Positions 17,307-25,862 of a stretch of DNA of 63,581 bases are shown in pieces; the stretch's first letter is position 1, and every line of letters starts with the position of its first letter. The notes under the pieces are model-generated. The model was not told the origin of the DNA, searched no databases, and was given only the letters and a program-made list of their open reading frames with translations. Origin of the DNA: a virus; the IMG/VR virus record IMGVR_UViG_3300036830_000158, positions 1 to 63,581 of that record; one strand, 5' to 3'. Made by a program: the position numbers and the translations under genes.

Positions 17307-17707
17307 CAGGACTTTTTCACCAACAGAATCAGCGTGCCGATGCTGCTGGCGTCGAGCCCCATCGTGGTGAGTTTCAACTGGCCGGAGCCATCGAGTTGAT
17401 CGGATCTATCGGTGAGACCGCCGAAACAGGAGAAGTCCGGTTGGTTCGCTTGGCCGGCCGACATCGACCACACCGGCGTGCCGGTGACCAGATCGTCGAA
17501 GAACAGGTAGCCGGTGAAGCCGATGAAATCATACCAGAGCTGTTCGATGCGCAGCTCCGGGACCGGCGGCAGCGGCGGCGTGAAATCCACGGCTGGATCG
17601 ATGATGACCTCGCCGTTCAGATCGCCGCTGCCGTCGCCGCGCAGGAACACGTGGACGACGGAGTTTTTCGCTCCGTCGAGGATTTTGGTGACGGTGATCT
17701 GCGACAT
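17306..17707 (-). CDS. Structural protein, paralogue of the 16899-17306 product
   Basis: 133 aa, beta-rich. It shares with the next gene the N-terminal LDGxxxxxxHV pattern, the acidic ID(P)xxDF segment, a central IGF(T/D) segment and the C-terminal GSGxLKLTTxGL block. The stop overlaps the start of the copy. Function unknown. Confidence 0.65.
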   Translation of the reverse strand: MSQITVTKILDGAKNSVVHVFLRGDGSGDLNGEVIIDPAVDFTPPLPPVPELRIEQLWYDFIGFTGYLFFDDLVTGTPVWSMSAGQANQPDFSCFGGLTDRSDQLDGSGQLKLTTMGLDASSIGTLILLVKKS

Positions 17708-17719
17708 CGACGTGCCTCG

Positions 17720-18247
17720 TTACGCGGGGATCTCGACCCAGGTGATCGAGGCAATACCGACCGCCGCTGTTGTCAGATAGGATAGCGACAAGTTGGCGCC
17801 CGGCGGGATGATGATGTCGCCGTCGGTGCGGTCTTCGTAAACCGTGGGTGTAACCGATGATGCAGCGACCACGGCGGCAATTGCCCGGAGCCATACAGGG
17901 GCGGCAGGAAGCGTGGCCGCGGCGTCAACGAGCCCGACGCCGACATTGAGGTTGCTGCCGTTGGTGATGGCGTTGTGAATAACCATCGGCGTCGTATGCG
18001 TAACAGCGGTGACGGTGACCGCCGGACTGATTGCAAGTCCAACGACCGACGCGCCTGCAGGCGCGGTCGACGGCGCGAAGCGCACTTTTCGCACGACGAG
18101 TTTTTTGGCGGAGCCGGCCGGATTGGAAAGCGCTAGGCCCGTACATGTGGCGCTGACGGTTGAAAGCGTGACGGCGCCGGCTGAGCAAGCATGAAACATA
18201 TGACCCAACCGGGCTTGTTCCACCCACCAATCGAGGGATGCGGACAT
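17720..18247 (-). CDS. Putative virion surface protein
   Basis: 175 aa, low in charge and rich in Ala, Val, Thr and Ser, with alternating strand segments throughout (for example LVVRKVRFAPSTAPAGASVV). The C-terminus TTAAVGIASITWVEIPA ends in a typical beta hairpin. This composition is common for small head-decoration or tail-surface proteins. Not assigned to a family. Confidence 0.55.
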   Translation of the reverse strand: MSASLDWWVEQARLGHMFHACSAGAVTLSTVSATCTGLALSNPAGSAKKLVVRKVRFAPSTAPAGASVVGLAISPAVTVTAVTHTTPMVIHNAITNGSNLNVGVGLVDAAATLPAAPVWLRAIAAVVAASSVTPTVYEDRTDGDIIIPPGANLSLSYLTTAAVGIASITWVEIPA

Positions 18248-18281
18248 GGGAGTAATCCTTCAGAGAATTCGGGGGAGCGGG

Positions 18282-18428
18282 TTAATACGCGGACTTGCGC
18301 TTGGCTTTCTTCTTCGCCTTGGGCTTGGCTTTCGCCTTGCCCTTGGCGGGTTTGGCGATCATGTCCTCGGCCTTCTTGGCGAAGGGATTGGCTTTCGCTT
18401 TCGTGGATTTCTTCGACTTCTTAGCCAT
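18282..18428 (-). CDS. Lys/Ala-rich, histone H1-like small basic protein
   Basis: 48 aa: MAKKSKKSTKAKANPFAKKA, a short acidic break (EDMIAKP), then a Lys/Ala-Pro tail ending KRKSAY. About half of all residues are lysine or alanine. It lies between the 175-aa and 238-aa structural genes and is two bases from the latter's stop. Such proteins can bind packaged DNA or RNA. It is easily missed because of its size. Confidence 0.65.
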   Translation of the reverse strand: MAKKSKKSTKAKANPFAKKAEDMIAKPAKGKAKAKPKAKKKAKRKSAY

Positions 18429-18430
18429 TA

Positions 18431-19147
18431 TCAGCGCTCCTTCGCGACAAGTAGGTAATCGATGGACATCACCTTCGCGACCGCTTCGCCGTTCTGAATG
18501 CCGAAGCTGATGGTCAGCTCCTCGTCGTCCACCAGATTGGTCAGATCCGAAGTTCCAAGCTGCACGCCATCCTTGTAGTACGCGATGCCGGCGCTGCCGT
18601 CGTAATAGAACGACAGCTCCATGTAGGTGTCGTCGGCGACCGTCGCAAACGCTGTCGCGGTCGAGGCCGTCGAGTTCTTGATCACCACAAAGTCGAGATC
18701 GGCATCGCCGTCATCCTTGCGGAAATAGACGCCGTCCGTCACCGCAAGCGGAGTGGTGTCGGTGATCTGCAATCCAATGACGAAGTCAGATTGCGTGGCG
18801 TCCGAAACCTTGAAACGGGTTTTGAAGAAGAGCTTCTTCCCGGCAATAAATTTGAAGGTCTCGACAGCGCCAGCAGCGTCGACGCCGGACCATTGGAAGA
18901 AATCGGCGTCATTGTCGGCGTCGTCATTGGTGACGACCAGGATGCCGCCGTCGGCGCTCGCAACGGCCTCGGTCGCCGATCCGCTGCCCGCTTCAGTGGT
19001 GGTGATGACCCATTGGGCGGCGGCGTAATCGTCGAAATCATCGAACCAGACATGATACCGCGTCGGGTCCGGCAGGCCGAACATGCCGAGTGGATCGGTC
19101 TTATGGACCGTGGCCACGCCGGATGGAAACCTAGCGGGTGAAGGCAT
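18431..19147 (-). CDS. LamG/concanavalin-like virion protein
   Basis: 238 aa. The sequence VWFDDFDDYAAAQWVITTTE, several Asp-rich turns, then GKKLFFKTRFKVSDATQSDF and MELSFYYDGSAGIAYYKDGV have the strand pattern of a jelly-roll lectin-like domain seen in phage capsid-associated proteins. It directly follows the major capsid gene, which favours a decoration role. Confidence 0.7.
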   Translation of the reverse strand: MPSPARFPSGVATVHKTDPLGMFGLPDPTRYHVWFDDFDDYAAAQWVITTTEAGSGSATEAVASADGGILVVTNDDADNDADFFQWSGVDAAGAVETFKFIAGKKLFFKTRFKVSDATQSDFVIGLQITDTTPLAVTDGVYFRKDDGDADLDFVVIKNSTASTATAFATVADDTYMELSFYYDGSAGIAYYKDGVQLGTSDLTNLVDDEELTISFGIQNGEAVAKVMSIDYLLVAKER

Positions 19148-19203
19148 TAGAAAACCTCATGCGTCTGAGTGGAAAACAGACGCCGGGGTCGCCCCGGCGC
19201 ATG

Positions 19204-19226
19204 AAAAAGGCGGCCCTGAAGCCGCC
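19204..19226 (-). terminator. Rho-independent terminator after the capsid gene
   Basis: Minus-strand stem GGCGGC/GCCGCC followed by TTTTTC, 20-45 bases past the capsid stop codon. A partial stop here would let capsid protein be made in excess over downstream products. Confidence 0.75.
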
Positions 19227-19247
19227 TGATGGTTTTAGGAGGCGGGA

Positions 19248-20156
19248 TCACGCGCCTTGGGTGCCATACATGCACCGCCAGTCGTCGAAGCCGTGCGTGT
19301 AGATCGCAATGACCGAGGCGCAGGCGTTCTTGGTGTCGAACTCCTGGTCCTTGTCGAACGTCGCCGGCATTGCGGTGTAGTGCACCATGCCGTTGTCGCA
19401 GTCGGTCTGGATGAAGAACGCATCCGCGTCGGTGAGGTATTCCCAGACCAGGATGCCCTCCGGGAAGATGTTCATCATCTTGATGGCGTTCACCGCGTTA
19501 TTGGCGGTGTCGTTCTGTAGCACCGACTTCACGATCCGGGTCGATTCGAACATGTTGGCGTGCTGAACGATCAGCCGCCGGGGCATGTTGTTGAAGCGGA
19601 GCCCGCGGCTATCCTTGGCGTCGCGGATCTGAATGCAGAGATCCTCGATCGAGGCCTCGGAAAGATCGGCGTCCGTCGACAGCCTATTGGACTGATTGCC
19701 GCTGTCGGTCGGATGGCTGGTCGACAGAAACGTCGCGCCGTCGCCAAAGGTGAAGTTGCTGTCGAACGCCCGATTGAAGTCCTGGGCGTGCGTGGTTTCC
19801 TCGGTCTCGCGGGCGGAGCGGGCAAGCCGTCCGGCGCGCTTCAGCGAGATCTTCTCGTAGAGATTGAAGAGGATTTCCTCCAGCGACACCTTGAAGCCGA
19901 GGCCGTAGGTGATGTGGGTGTGCCGCTGGGTGTAGCCCTGGTGGCTGATGTCGTAAACAATCGATCCGGTCTCGCTCTTGGTCGACATCAGACCGAACGG
20001 GACTTCCTCGATCGACTCCTCGTAAGACTGTGAGGACGGCTGGTCCTCGTAAATGGCGCGCCACCGGGGCTGATAGTCCTTGTACGATGTGCCAAACCAG
20101 TCTTTCACGCCCGGCCACTGCGCGGCGGGGTGCTGGGCTCTTGTAATTGTAGCCAT
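19248..20156 (-). CDS. Major capsid protein
   Basis: 302 aa. The N-terminal segment (VKDWFGTSYKDYQPRWRAIY) and the centre (THITYGLGFKVSLEEILFNL, then ETEETTHAQDFNRAFDSNFT) match major head subunits of the Mu gpT/HK97-like class. It is encoded after the scaffold and the 196-aa head protein, is about the usual length, and is followed by a terminator. A strong GGAGGG site precedes the start. Confidence 0.85.
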   Translation of the reverse strand: MATITRAQHPAAQWPGVKDWFGTSYKDYQPRWRAIYEDQPSSQSYEESIEEVPFGLMSTKSETGSIVYDISHQGYTQRHTHITYGLGFKVSLEEILFNLYEKISLKRAGRLARSARETEETTHAQDFNRAFDSNFTFGDGATFLSTSHPTDSGNQSNRLSTDADLSEASIEDLCIQIRDAKDSRGLRFNNMPRRLIVQHANMFESTRIVKSVLQNDTANNAVNAIKMMNIFPEGILVWEYLTDADAFFIQTDCDNGMVHYTAMPATFDKDQEFDTKNACASVIAIYTHGFDDWRCMYGTQGA

Positions 20157-20165
20157 TGGTCCCTC

Positions 20166-20756
20166 CTAGACGCCGGTGGCGGCGAGCATTTGATGCTCGA
20201 AGATGCTGACGAGCCATTTGGCGTTGGTCAGCGTGGGGTCATTATCGGCCCGAAGCACCGCGGCGATAATGCGGAGCGTTGCGGCGGTCGTGGCCAGCGT
20301 GTTGCTATCCAGCTGAAAGCCGGACCACCCGGTGACCGTCGAGCCGGAGCCAGCGACGAGATCGGCGTTGCGGCCAACCGCGCCGACGCCCATGGCGCCG
20401 CCGATCCCGTCCTCCTGAATCTCGAACAGAATTTCAGGATCGTCGACGACGAGGACGTAGCCCTCGGTCGAGGCGGCATGATGCCGGCCGGAATCCCTCA
20501 GAACCGGAATGGCCGGATCGCCGCCGAAGCCAAGCGACAGAACGGCGCCGATGATGGTGTCCCCAGCCGATGCGGCCGCGACGGTCTGGATGCCGTTGCC
20601 GTCAGCGGAGTCGGTGACGGTTTTTACCGGGTCACCGACGAATAGCGCCGTGCCGTAGGATGCAGGAACGTAATAGACATTCGCAGCCCCATTATACGGC
20701 GCGCCATTACGATGCCGCACGGGGACAAGCCCGCGCGGAATGTTAGCGTTAGCCAT
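20166..20756 (-). CDS. Head decoration / capsid-associated protein
   Basis: 196 aa. The first part (RGLVPVRHRNGAPYNGAANV, YYVPASYGTALFVGDPVKTV) is typical of small phage head proteins encoded immediately before the major capsid gene. The rest is beta-rich. It has a GGAGC ribosome site and a 9-base gap to the capsid gene. Confidence 0.7.
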   Translation of the reverse strand: MANANIPRGLVPVRHRNGAPYNGAANVYYVPASYGTALFVGDPVKTVTDSADGNGIQTVAAASAGDTIIGAVLSLGFGGDPAIPVLRDSGRHHAASTEGYVLVVDDPEILFEIQEDGIGGAMGVGAVGRNADLVAGSGSTVTGWSGFQLDSNTLATTAATLRIIAAVLRADNDPTLTNAKWLVSIFEHQMLAATGV

Positions 20757-20853
20757 GTTGGTAAGCTCCTAAAAAGGATGAGACAGGCCCTCGCCTGCCG
20801 GTGAAGGTGGATGTTCGAAGTCGATGGGGCGTCGATGGAATGCTTAAGGTCGT

Positions 20854-21501
20854 TTACAGCCGCCGGCCGGCCCGCACCATGCGGATGCCGGTGTCCGGAA
20901 CGTAGGTTTTGTCGTCGGGCTGCGCGTTCAGCGAGCCGCGATTGAGCGCGCGGTCGACCTCGTCATTCTTGGCCGATTTGGCCTCAAGGTCTTCCTCGCG
21001 CAGATGCATCGGTAATTCCATGGCGTAGGCCCGCATGCCGCCGCCTTGTTCCAAGGTGCCGGCCGGGGCCGACTTCGGCTGGCCGTCACGTCCCATGATG
21101 AAGGTGTAGCCGGCCGCCTTGGCGCGCTCGATCCGGCCGGGGACGTCATTGAGCCAGCGGCGATAGAAACCGGGTCTTGGATCGAGACGCAGCCTGGCGC
21201 TGAGCGTGCCCATTGGAATGCGGCGGATATTGCTCGGCCCAAGGGCTTCGCCATTCTCGTCGCCGAACGGGTCATCGGCGTTCTCGGCGACAATGCCGGC
21301 GTCAATTTCAGGCGCGGGCTTGGCCTGCTGGAGCGCGGCCTGGACAGCGGCGATCGACGCCTTCAGCGCCTGTTTGTTCAGGCCGAAGGAATTGATGCCG
21401 AGTTCCTTGGCTTCGCCTCGCAGCGCCCCGATGGTTTCGGTTTCGGCCTCGTTCTCGGCCTCGACTTCTGTGCGTTTGGCATAACGGACGGCTTCGCTCA
21501 T
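20854..21501 (-). CDS. Head-assembly associated protein
   Basis: 215 aa. An acidic helical N-terminus (about residues 1-70) precedes a conserved central segment (RLRLDPRPGFYRRWLNDVPG, then RIERAKAAGYTFI) and a helical segment (LPMHLREEDLEAKSAKNDEV). It overlaps the scaffold gene by four bases (ATGA). The central segment is widespread in phages between scaffold and head genes; its precise job is unknown. Confidence 0.65.
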   Translation of the reverse strand: MSEAVRYAKRTEVEAENEAETETIGALRGEAKELGINSFGLNKQALKASIAAVQAALQQAKPAPEIDAGIVAENADDPFGDENGEALGPSNIRRIPMGTLSARLRLDPRPGFYRRWLNDVPGRIERAKAAGYTFIMGRDGQPKSAPAGTLEQGGGMRAYAMELPMHLREEDLEAKSAKNDEVDRALNRGSLNAQPDDKTYVPDTGIRMVRAGRRL

Positions 21502-22478
21502 TGCTGGCCTCGCTCAAGCTCGAAATAATAGGTCTGGGCGTATTGTTCTGGCGTGTATTTCTTGCCCTTGGATTCGTAGTACCGCGCCAGGCGTTCATAG
21601 GTCTCCTTGGCGTTCTGCGGCAGACTGTCGAAACCCTTCTTCTTCGCGTCCCGTCGCGGCGGCGATGTCGTCGCGACCGTCGACGGCTCCTCACGGCGGC
21701 CGTTGTTGAATTTGTGCGGCACTTCCTTCTTGATCCGATCCGTCAATGTCCGGAACGAGTCTTCCTCGCTGACGCCGCGGGCTAGGTCCTGCGTATGCAG
21801 GGCAACGGCTATGGCGTTGGTGACGGGGTCCGCCATGAGCGGTTTGTTGTCATCGAGCCAGCCCTGCGCCTTTTGGCTGATCTGTGTTTGCTGCTGCGTT
21901 TGCTGCTGCTGCGCAGGCTTGCGCTCGGTCTCGCTGCGTTGCCGCTGTGTTTCCTCTGGATCCTCACGACGACGCGTTTGCTGCTCGTTGCGGTGGCGCT
22001 GCAGCTCTTCCAGACGGCGGTCGGCTTCGTCGTAAGTCGCTTCGTCCGCCTCGGCCACCGCACGGCGCTTCACCGCCTCCAGGTCGCGCCTGGCGGCCTC
22101 ATAGGCGCGCTGACCGATCTGCTTATTTTGCTCATTCAGCGACTCGACCAGCTGGCCGAGGTCTTCGAGCCGTTCCGCGGCGGTCTTGAGCTGCGTCGAC
22201 ATCTGGTCGAGCTTGTTGTCCTGCTTGGCGACGGTCTGATCGAGAAAGCGGTTGCGCTCTCTCAGGATCGGCAGATCGCTTTCGACCTTGTCGATGTATT
22301 CGTCGGCGCTCAAGAATTTCTTGGGCTTCCGCTCCATGGAGGCGTCATCCCAGTCCGTTTCCGGGATCCAGCCCATTCGGCGGGCGCGGGCCTCTGCGCC
22401 GGCGTCGACAGGTTCACGCTGCTCGGATTGCGAGCGCGCGCCCTCATTCGCCGAAATTTCGGCGTTCTCGTCTGCCAT
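21498..22478 (-). CDS. Scaffolding protein
   Basis: 326 aa. It has a short N-terminal module (RRMGWIPETDWDDASMERKP, then KFLSADEYIDKV) found in phage scaffolds, a coiled coil from about residue 70 to 165, a Gln-rich linker, and a basic C-terminal helical region that would bind capsid subunits. It is encoded just before the head genes in transcription order, and it should guide procapsid assembly and be absent from the mature virion. Confidence 0.8.
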   Translation of the reverse strand: MADENAEISANEGARSQSEQREPVDAGAEARARRMGWIPETDWDDASMERKPKKFLSADEYIDKVESDLPILRERNRFLDQTVAKQDNKLDQMSTQLKTAAERLEDLGQLVESLNEQNKQIGQRAYEAARRDLEAVKRRAVAEADEATYDEADRRLEELQRHRNEQQTRRREDPEETQRQRSETERKPAQQQQTQQQTQISQKAQGWLDDNKPLMADPVTNAIAVALHTQDLARGVSEEDSFRTLTDRIKKEVPHKFNNGRREEPSTVATTSPPRRDAKKKGFDSLPQNAKETYERLARYYESKGKKYTPEQYAQTYYFELERGQQ

Positions 22479-22500
22479 CGATGATGTCCTTGAAAGTCGT

Positions 22501-22971
22501 TTAAGCGGCGATTAGCGGATCGCTGGCCTGATCGGGAAGAGCGATGCGCTCAACCGTCGCGGCGATCTGCGGTGTCGGGGCGCGCAGGCCGCCGATGCAG
22601 TTGTCCGACATCAGACGGTAGAGCTGACCGTCGTCGCCGAACACCTCCAGCCCCGCATAACGGGTAAAGCAAACGCGCTGCCCGACGACGGGTCTGGCGC
22701 CTTCAAAGCGGCGGGTGCGGTCCATGTTCCACGACCATGCGCCGTCGCCGATTTCGATGATGACGCCGGTCTCCGCCGCGCCGCTCATACGCTCGCGTGT
22801 CGTCTCATCAATATAGACGCCGCCCTTGGTTTGCTCCGGCGCGGCGTCGGGCAACACCAGCACCTGGTCGCCAATCGGCGTGATGCCGGAACGGTTCTCG
22901 CCGTCCCAGGCATTGGCGACATATTCCCCGATCCGGGTTTTACTCAGAATTTTGTCCTTCATCCGGGTCAT
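22501..22971 (-). CDS. GroES-like co-chaperonin (phage Cpn10)
   Basis: 156 aa. The core from residue 31 follows the Cpn10 beta-barrel: ITPIGDQVLVLPDAAPEQTK, GGVYIDETTRERMSG as the mobile-loop region, GVIIEIGDG, then VGQRVCFTRYAGLEVFGDDG and LMSDNCIGG. N- and C-terminal extensions of about 30 residues are unusual for Cpn10. As T4 gp31 does, it may replace host GroES on GroEL during folding of the capsid protein, which fits its place just upstream of scaffold and capsid genes. Confidence 0.8.
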   Translation of the reverse strand: MTRMKDKILSKTRIGEYVANAWDGENRSGITPIGDQVLVLPDAAPEQTKGGVYIDETTRERMSGAAETGVIIEIGDGAWSWNMDRTRRFEGARPVVGQRVCFTRYAGLEVFGDDGQLYRLMSDNCIGGLRAPTPQIAATVERIALPDQASDPLIAA

Positions 22972-23233
22972 TTTCCTCGTTTTGTTGATGGTAGAACTTG
23001 TCGATATTGTCGTGCCTGAGATCGCCGATCTCTTGCAGCGTCAGCACGCGCCCGCGCGCCTCGGCTTCGAGATCGGCGTCGGCCGGCCCCTGTTTCCAGC
23101 GCTCGACATGATCGCGTTCGAGCGCGGCGGCGTAGTCGGCGAGATAGGCCATGAACGCCTTGGTCGCCGGATGATTGCGCCAGACGGCGAAGCTCTCCTC
23201 GGTGAGGTCGCAGGGGGCGATGTCGATGGTCAC
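22940..23233 (-). CDS. Small acidic protein coupled to the LPD-type gene
   Basis: 97 aa from the GTG at 23233, which overlaps the stop of the upstream gene (GTGA). A longer reading upstream would only retrace the neighbouring gene in another frame. Sequence: a segment CDLTEESFAVWRNHPATKAF followed by a helical stretch ending in an acidic tail. The helix contains the residues LEAEARGRVLTLQEIGDLR. Related small proteins are common next to podophage portal genes. Function unknown. Confidence 0.6.
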   Translation of the reverse strand: MTIDIAPCDLTEESFAVWRNHPATKAFMAYLADYAAALERDHVERWKQGPADADLEAEARGRVLTLQEIGDLRHDNIDKFYHQQNEENDPDEGQNSE

Positions 23234-24453
23234 CTCTGGCGCACGATCTGCTGTTCGCGAGGCACGTCCTCGGTCTCCCATGGCGGAGAGGCGCGGCGCT
23301 GCTCGGGCGTCATGTCCATGCGCGACTGGACGTTGCGGGCTTCCACCTCGCCGGCGAGACGGCGATATGCATCGCGTGCGGACCATGGCCGAGTGAAAAC
23401 GTCCGGCGACATGGCGATATCCATAATCTGAGGCGTCGCTTGACGGCCCGTCAGTCGTTTGAGTTCAGCCGCCGCCTCTGATGGCTGCCGTCCCCTGGCG
23501 ATAAGTGCAGCAACGATACGACCGTCATTAACATCCTGCTCGACGATATGAGGAAAATCTCCCGGCGCCCCCCCCCGCGCAAAGCCTTCACGCATCTGCA
23601 CGCCGTGCTGCGTTTCATGTAATCCGGTGCTGAGTGGCGCATAAGCGTGCGATGGAATCACGTTCAACCTGAACACGTCCATGTCAGGATAATATGTGCC
23701 GCGAGCGAAACGGCCGCCTGGAGCCGGATCGAGCCTTTGATAAAGCAGCGGGCGCTCCGGAATATCCGGGTAAGCAGCGGCCAGTTCTGGATGCTGTATC
23801 GCCTCGCCATGCGTCGTCTCGACGGGCAACTCGCCAGGACGCATTTCTGCATGAGCAGGCAAATCGACCCGCGCAGCGTCATCCGAGATCTCAAACCGCC
23901 ATTTGTCGTCCGCGCCACGGCCCCAGCCGGTCGCGCGCCAGATCTCGTCAGGGTGCTGGCCCTGCGCTTCCATCTCGGCTGCCCGCGAGAGCGCAACGTG
24001 ATTGGCCGTCTTCGCCATCGGCCCGGCAAAAATCCGCGTCGCCGACGGTCCCATCTCGGCCGCCGTGCGCGCCGTCTCGCCGAATGGCAGGCCGGTCACG
24101 GCGCCCAGCGTCGATAGCTCCGCCATGATGGCGGCCTTCCGCGCGGCCTGCGGATCACCGGTCCGCGCCGCGCGCGCCCATTCGGAAGCGTAATGCGGCA
24201 CGTCCATCGCCGACATGACGTTGCCGACAACCGGCGTGATGTAGCCGATATCGGTGAGCGTCTGCCGCCGGTTCGCCGAAGCCTGATCCGGGGAATAGCC
24301 GCCGCGGTTGACGATCCCGGCGCGCAGCTTGATGGTCTCGTAGGGATCGAGCGAGGACAGATCGCCGTCCATGCTGACGCCAGCGGGCGGCGAGAACGGA
24401 TCGTGGTCGACGGGAACCAGCGAGTAGCCGGGCGAGGCTTGCGGGTCAGGCAT
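23230..24453 (-). CDS. Large polyvalent-protein-like virion-associated protein with HExxH-like motif
   Basis: 407 aa. The N-terminus (SLVPVDHDPFSPP) matches a short tag also present on the next protein upstream (24453-25862). Residues about 280-300 contain STGLHETQHGVQMREGF, a zinc-peptidase-like HETQH in a context typical of large polyvalent protein-associated domains, and the end (EVEARNVQSRMDMTPEQRRA) is a widespread LPD segment. It may be carried in the virion and act on entry. Whether it is a protease is not shown. Confidence 0.65.
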   Translation of the reverse strand: MPDPQASPGYSLVPVDHDPFSPPAGVSMDGDLSSLDPYETIKLRAGIVNRGGYSPDQASANRRQTLTDIGYITPVVGNVMSAMDVPHYASEWARAARTGDPQAARKAAIMAELSTLGAVTGLPFGETARTAAEMGPSATRIFAGPMAKTANHVALSRAAEMEAQGQHPDEIWRATGWGRGADDKWRFEISDDAARVDLPAHAEMRPGELPVETTHGEAIQHPELAAAYPDIPERPLLYQRLDPAPGGRFARGTYYPDMDVFRLNVIPSHAYAPLSTGLHETQHGVQMREGFARGGAPGDFPHIVEQDVNDGRIVAALIARGRQPSEAAAELKRLTGRQATPQIMDIAMSPDVFTRPWSARDAYRRLAGEVEARNVQSRMDMTPEQRRASPPWETEDVPREQQIVRQR

Positions 24454-25862
24454 TACAGCTCGATCCCGAACTCTTTCAGCTTGTCGATCTCGCCCTGCGC
24501 GTCGTCAAGGGCGCCCGGCGTCGTCTCGATGCAGTAGCCCTTGACCTCATCGGCGATCTCCTTGACCTCCTTGATCGCCGCGTCCAGCGTGTCGCCGATC
24601 GCCACGATGCCGCCGATCTGCGGCATGTCATCGCCCTGAGGCACGAAGTAGTACTTCCCGTCGATCATGGTCAGATTGGTGATCCGCACATTGTCGCGGA
24701 TATCCTCGGGGAACTCGATCGGCTGCCAGTTTTCTTCAGCCCAGTCCGAGATCATGATCAGCTCAGCGCCGGCTTTGCCGGCGAATTCCGGCTCGACAAC
24801 CACGCCGCCGGCGCCTTCCCAGATGATGTCGCCCCAGTTCTTGATCATGACCCAGTAAAGTTGCGATGGCGGCGAAGGCGCCCTGCAGGTCGGATCGATG
24901 ACATAAGACCTGCCATCCCTGGTGATGCGCACCTCGTCGGAAAAGAAGCCCCGGTACTGAAAGTCCCGGAAACTGGGAGCCAGCTTCGCGTTGATGTCGC
25001 GCAAGGCTTGCGGCAACTCATCGTAGCGCCCCGTCTTCATGACGAAGCCCTTGTCCTTGATCTCGATGCCGCGCGTCGCCTTCGCGGCGAATTCGCCGTC
25101 GATGGTCCAGCCATCATAGCCGATCTCGACGGCGTCCGGGATCGCCTCCTCGACGATGAACTCGATCAACCCCTTCTTCGGACCGAACTTATGTTCGAGA
25201 TCGTCGAGCAGCGGCTCGATCAGCTCGTAATTCTCGGAGTGGAAACTCTCCATATCGCCGCGGGTGCGGCTGATCTTGACGTACTGGTCCTCATGCGCCC
25301 GCAGATAGTTGCGCAACGCCGGCAGGCCGGTGACGATGGCGTACTCGCCAATGTCGATGCCGAGCGCGCGCATATGCTGTTTGGCGGCGGCGCGGTCGAG
25401 CTCTAACTCCTCGCCCATCCGCGCGCCCCAGACACGCTTGCCGAGCCTCACCAGGTGCAGCTGCAGCGGACCGAAATTCACATCCGGGAACACGAACAGA
25501 TCGATCTCGTCGAGCAGCGGCCAGAACGCGCCGATCTTGCGCACGCCCGGAATGCCGTCGCCGAGCAGCATGCGGTTGGTTTTCGGGAACGTATATTCCC
25601 ACGGCGCATAGTAGTAGACCGCGCCGAACTCTTCGGCGAGCCGCACGGCCATTTCGACGAACAGGCCGTTGTCGACGACGCAGACGGTCTTGTCGGCGTA
25701 TCCAGAACTTTCAGTGGACCGGCCCTCGGTCTTGCGCTTCGGCGCGCGGCGCGGACCGGCTTGGCCTCGCGCGGGCAGCGGCTCCGGCCTATCGCCCGGC
25801 AAGGGTTCGCGAAACGGATCGTGATCGACGGGGATCAGGGCGATGTCAGACCCCATCGCCAT
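24453..25862 (-). CDS. ATP-grasp-like protein (PurD-related) of the head region
   Basis: 469 aa. After an IPVDHDPF N-terminal tag and a basic linker, residues about 58-440 have the layout of an ATP-grasp ligase. VCVVDNGLFVEMAVRLAEEF is a Rossmann-like preATP-grasp start. YVKISRTRGDMES occupies the place of the ATP-binding loop. FSDEVRITRDGRSYVIDPTC carries the acidic metal-site region. GGIVAIGDTLDAAIKEVKEI resembles the C-terminus of phosphoribosylamine-glycine ligase. What it ligates is unknown. It is encoded directly after the portal gene and overlaps it by 17 bases. Confidence 0.65.
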   Translation of the reverse strand: MAMGSDIALIPVDHDPFREPLPGDRPEPLPARGQAGPRRAPKRKTEGRSTESSGYADKTVCVVDNGLFVEMAVRLAEEFGAVYYYAPWEYTFPKTNRMLLGDGIPGVRKIGAFWPLLDEIDLFVFPDVNFGPLQLHLVRLGKRVWGARMGEELELDRAAAKQHMRALGIDIGEYAIVTGLPALRNYLRAHEDQYVKISRTRGDMESFHSENYELIEPLLDDLEHKFGPKKGLIEFIVEEAIPDAVEIGYDGWTIDGEFAAKATRGIEIKDKGFVMKTGRYDELPQALRDINAKLAPSFRDFQYRGFFSDEVRITRDGRSYVIDPTCRAPSPPSQLYWVMIKNWGDIIWEGAGGVVVEPEFAGKAGAELIMISDWAEENWQPIEFPEDIRDNVRITNLTMIDGKYYFVPQGDDMPQIGGIVAIGDTLDAAIKEVKEIADEVKGYCIETTPGALDDAQGEIDKLKEFGIEL

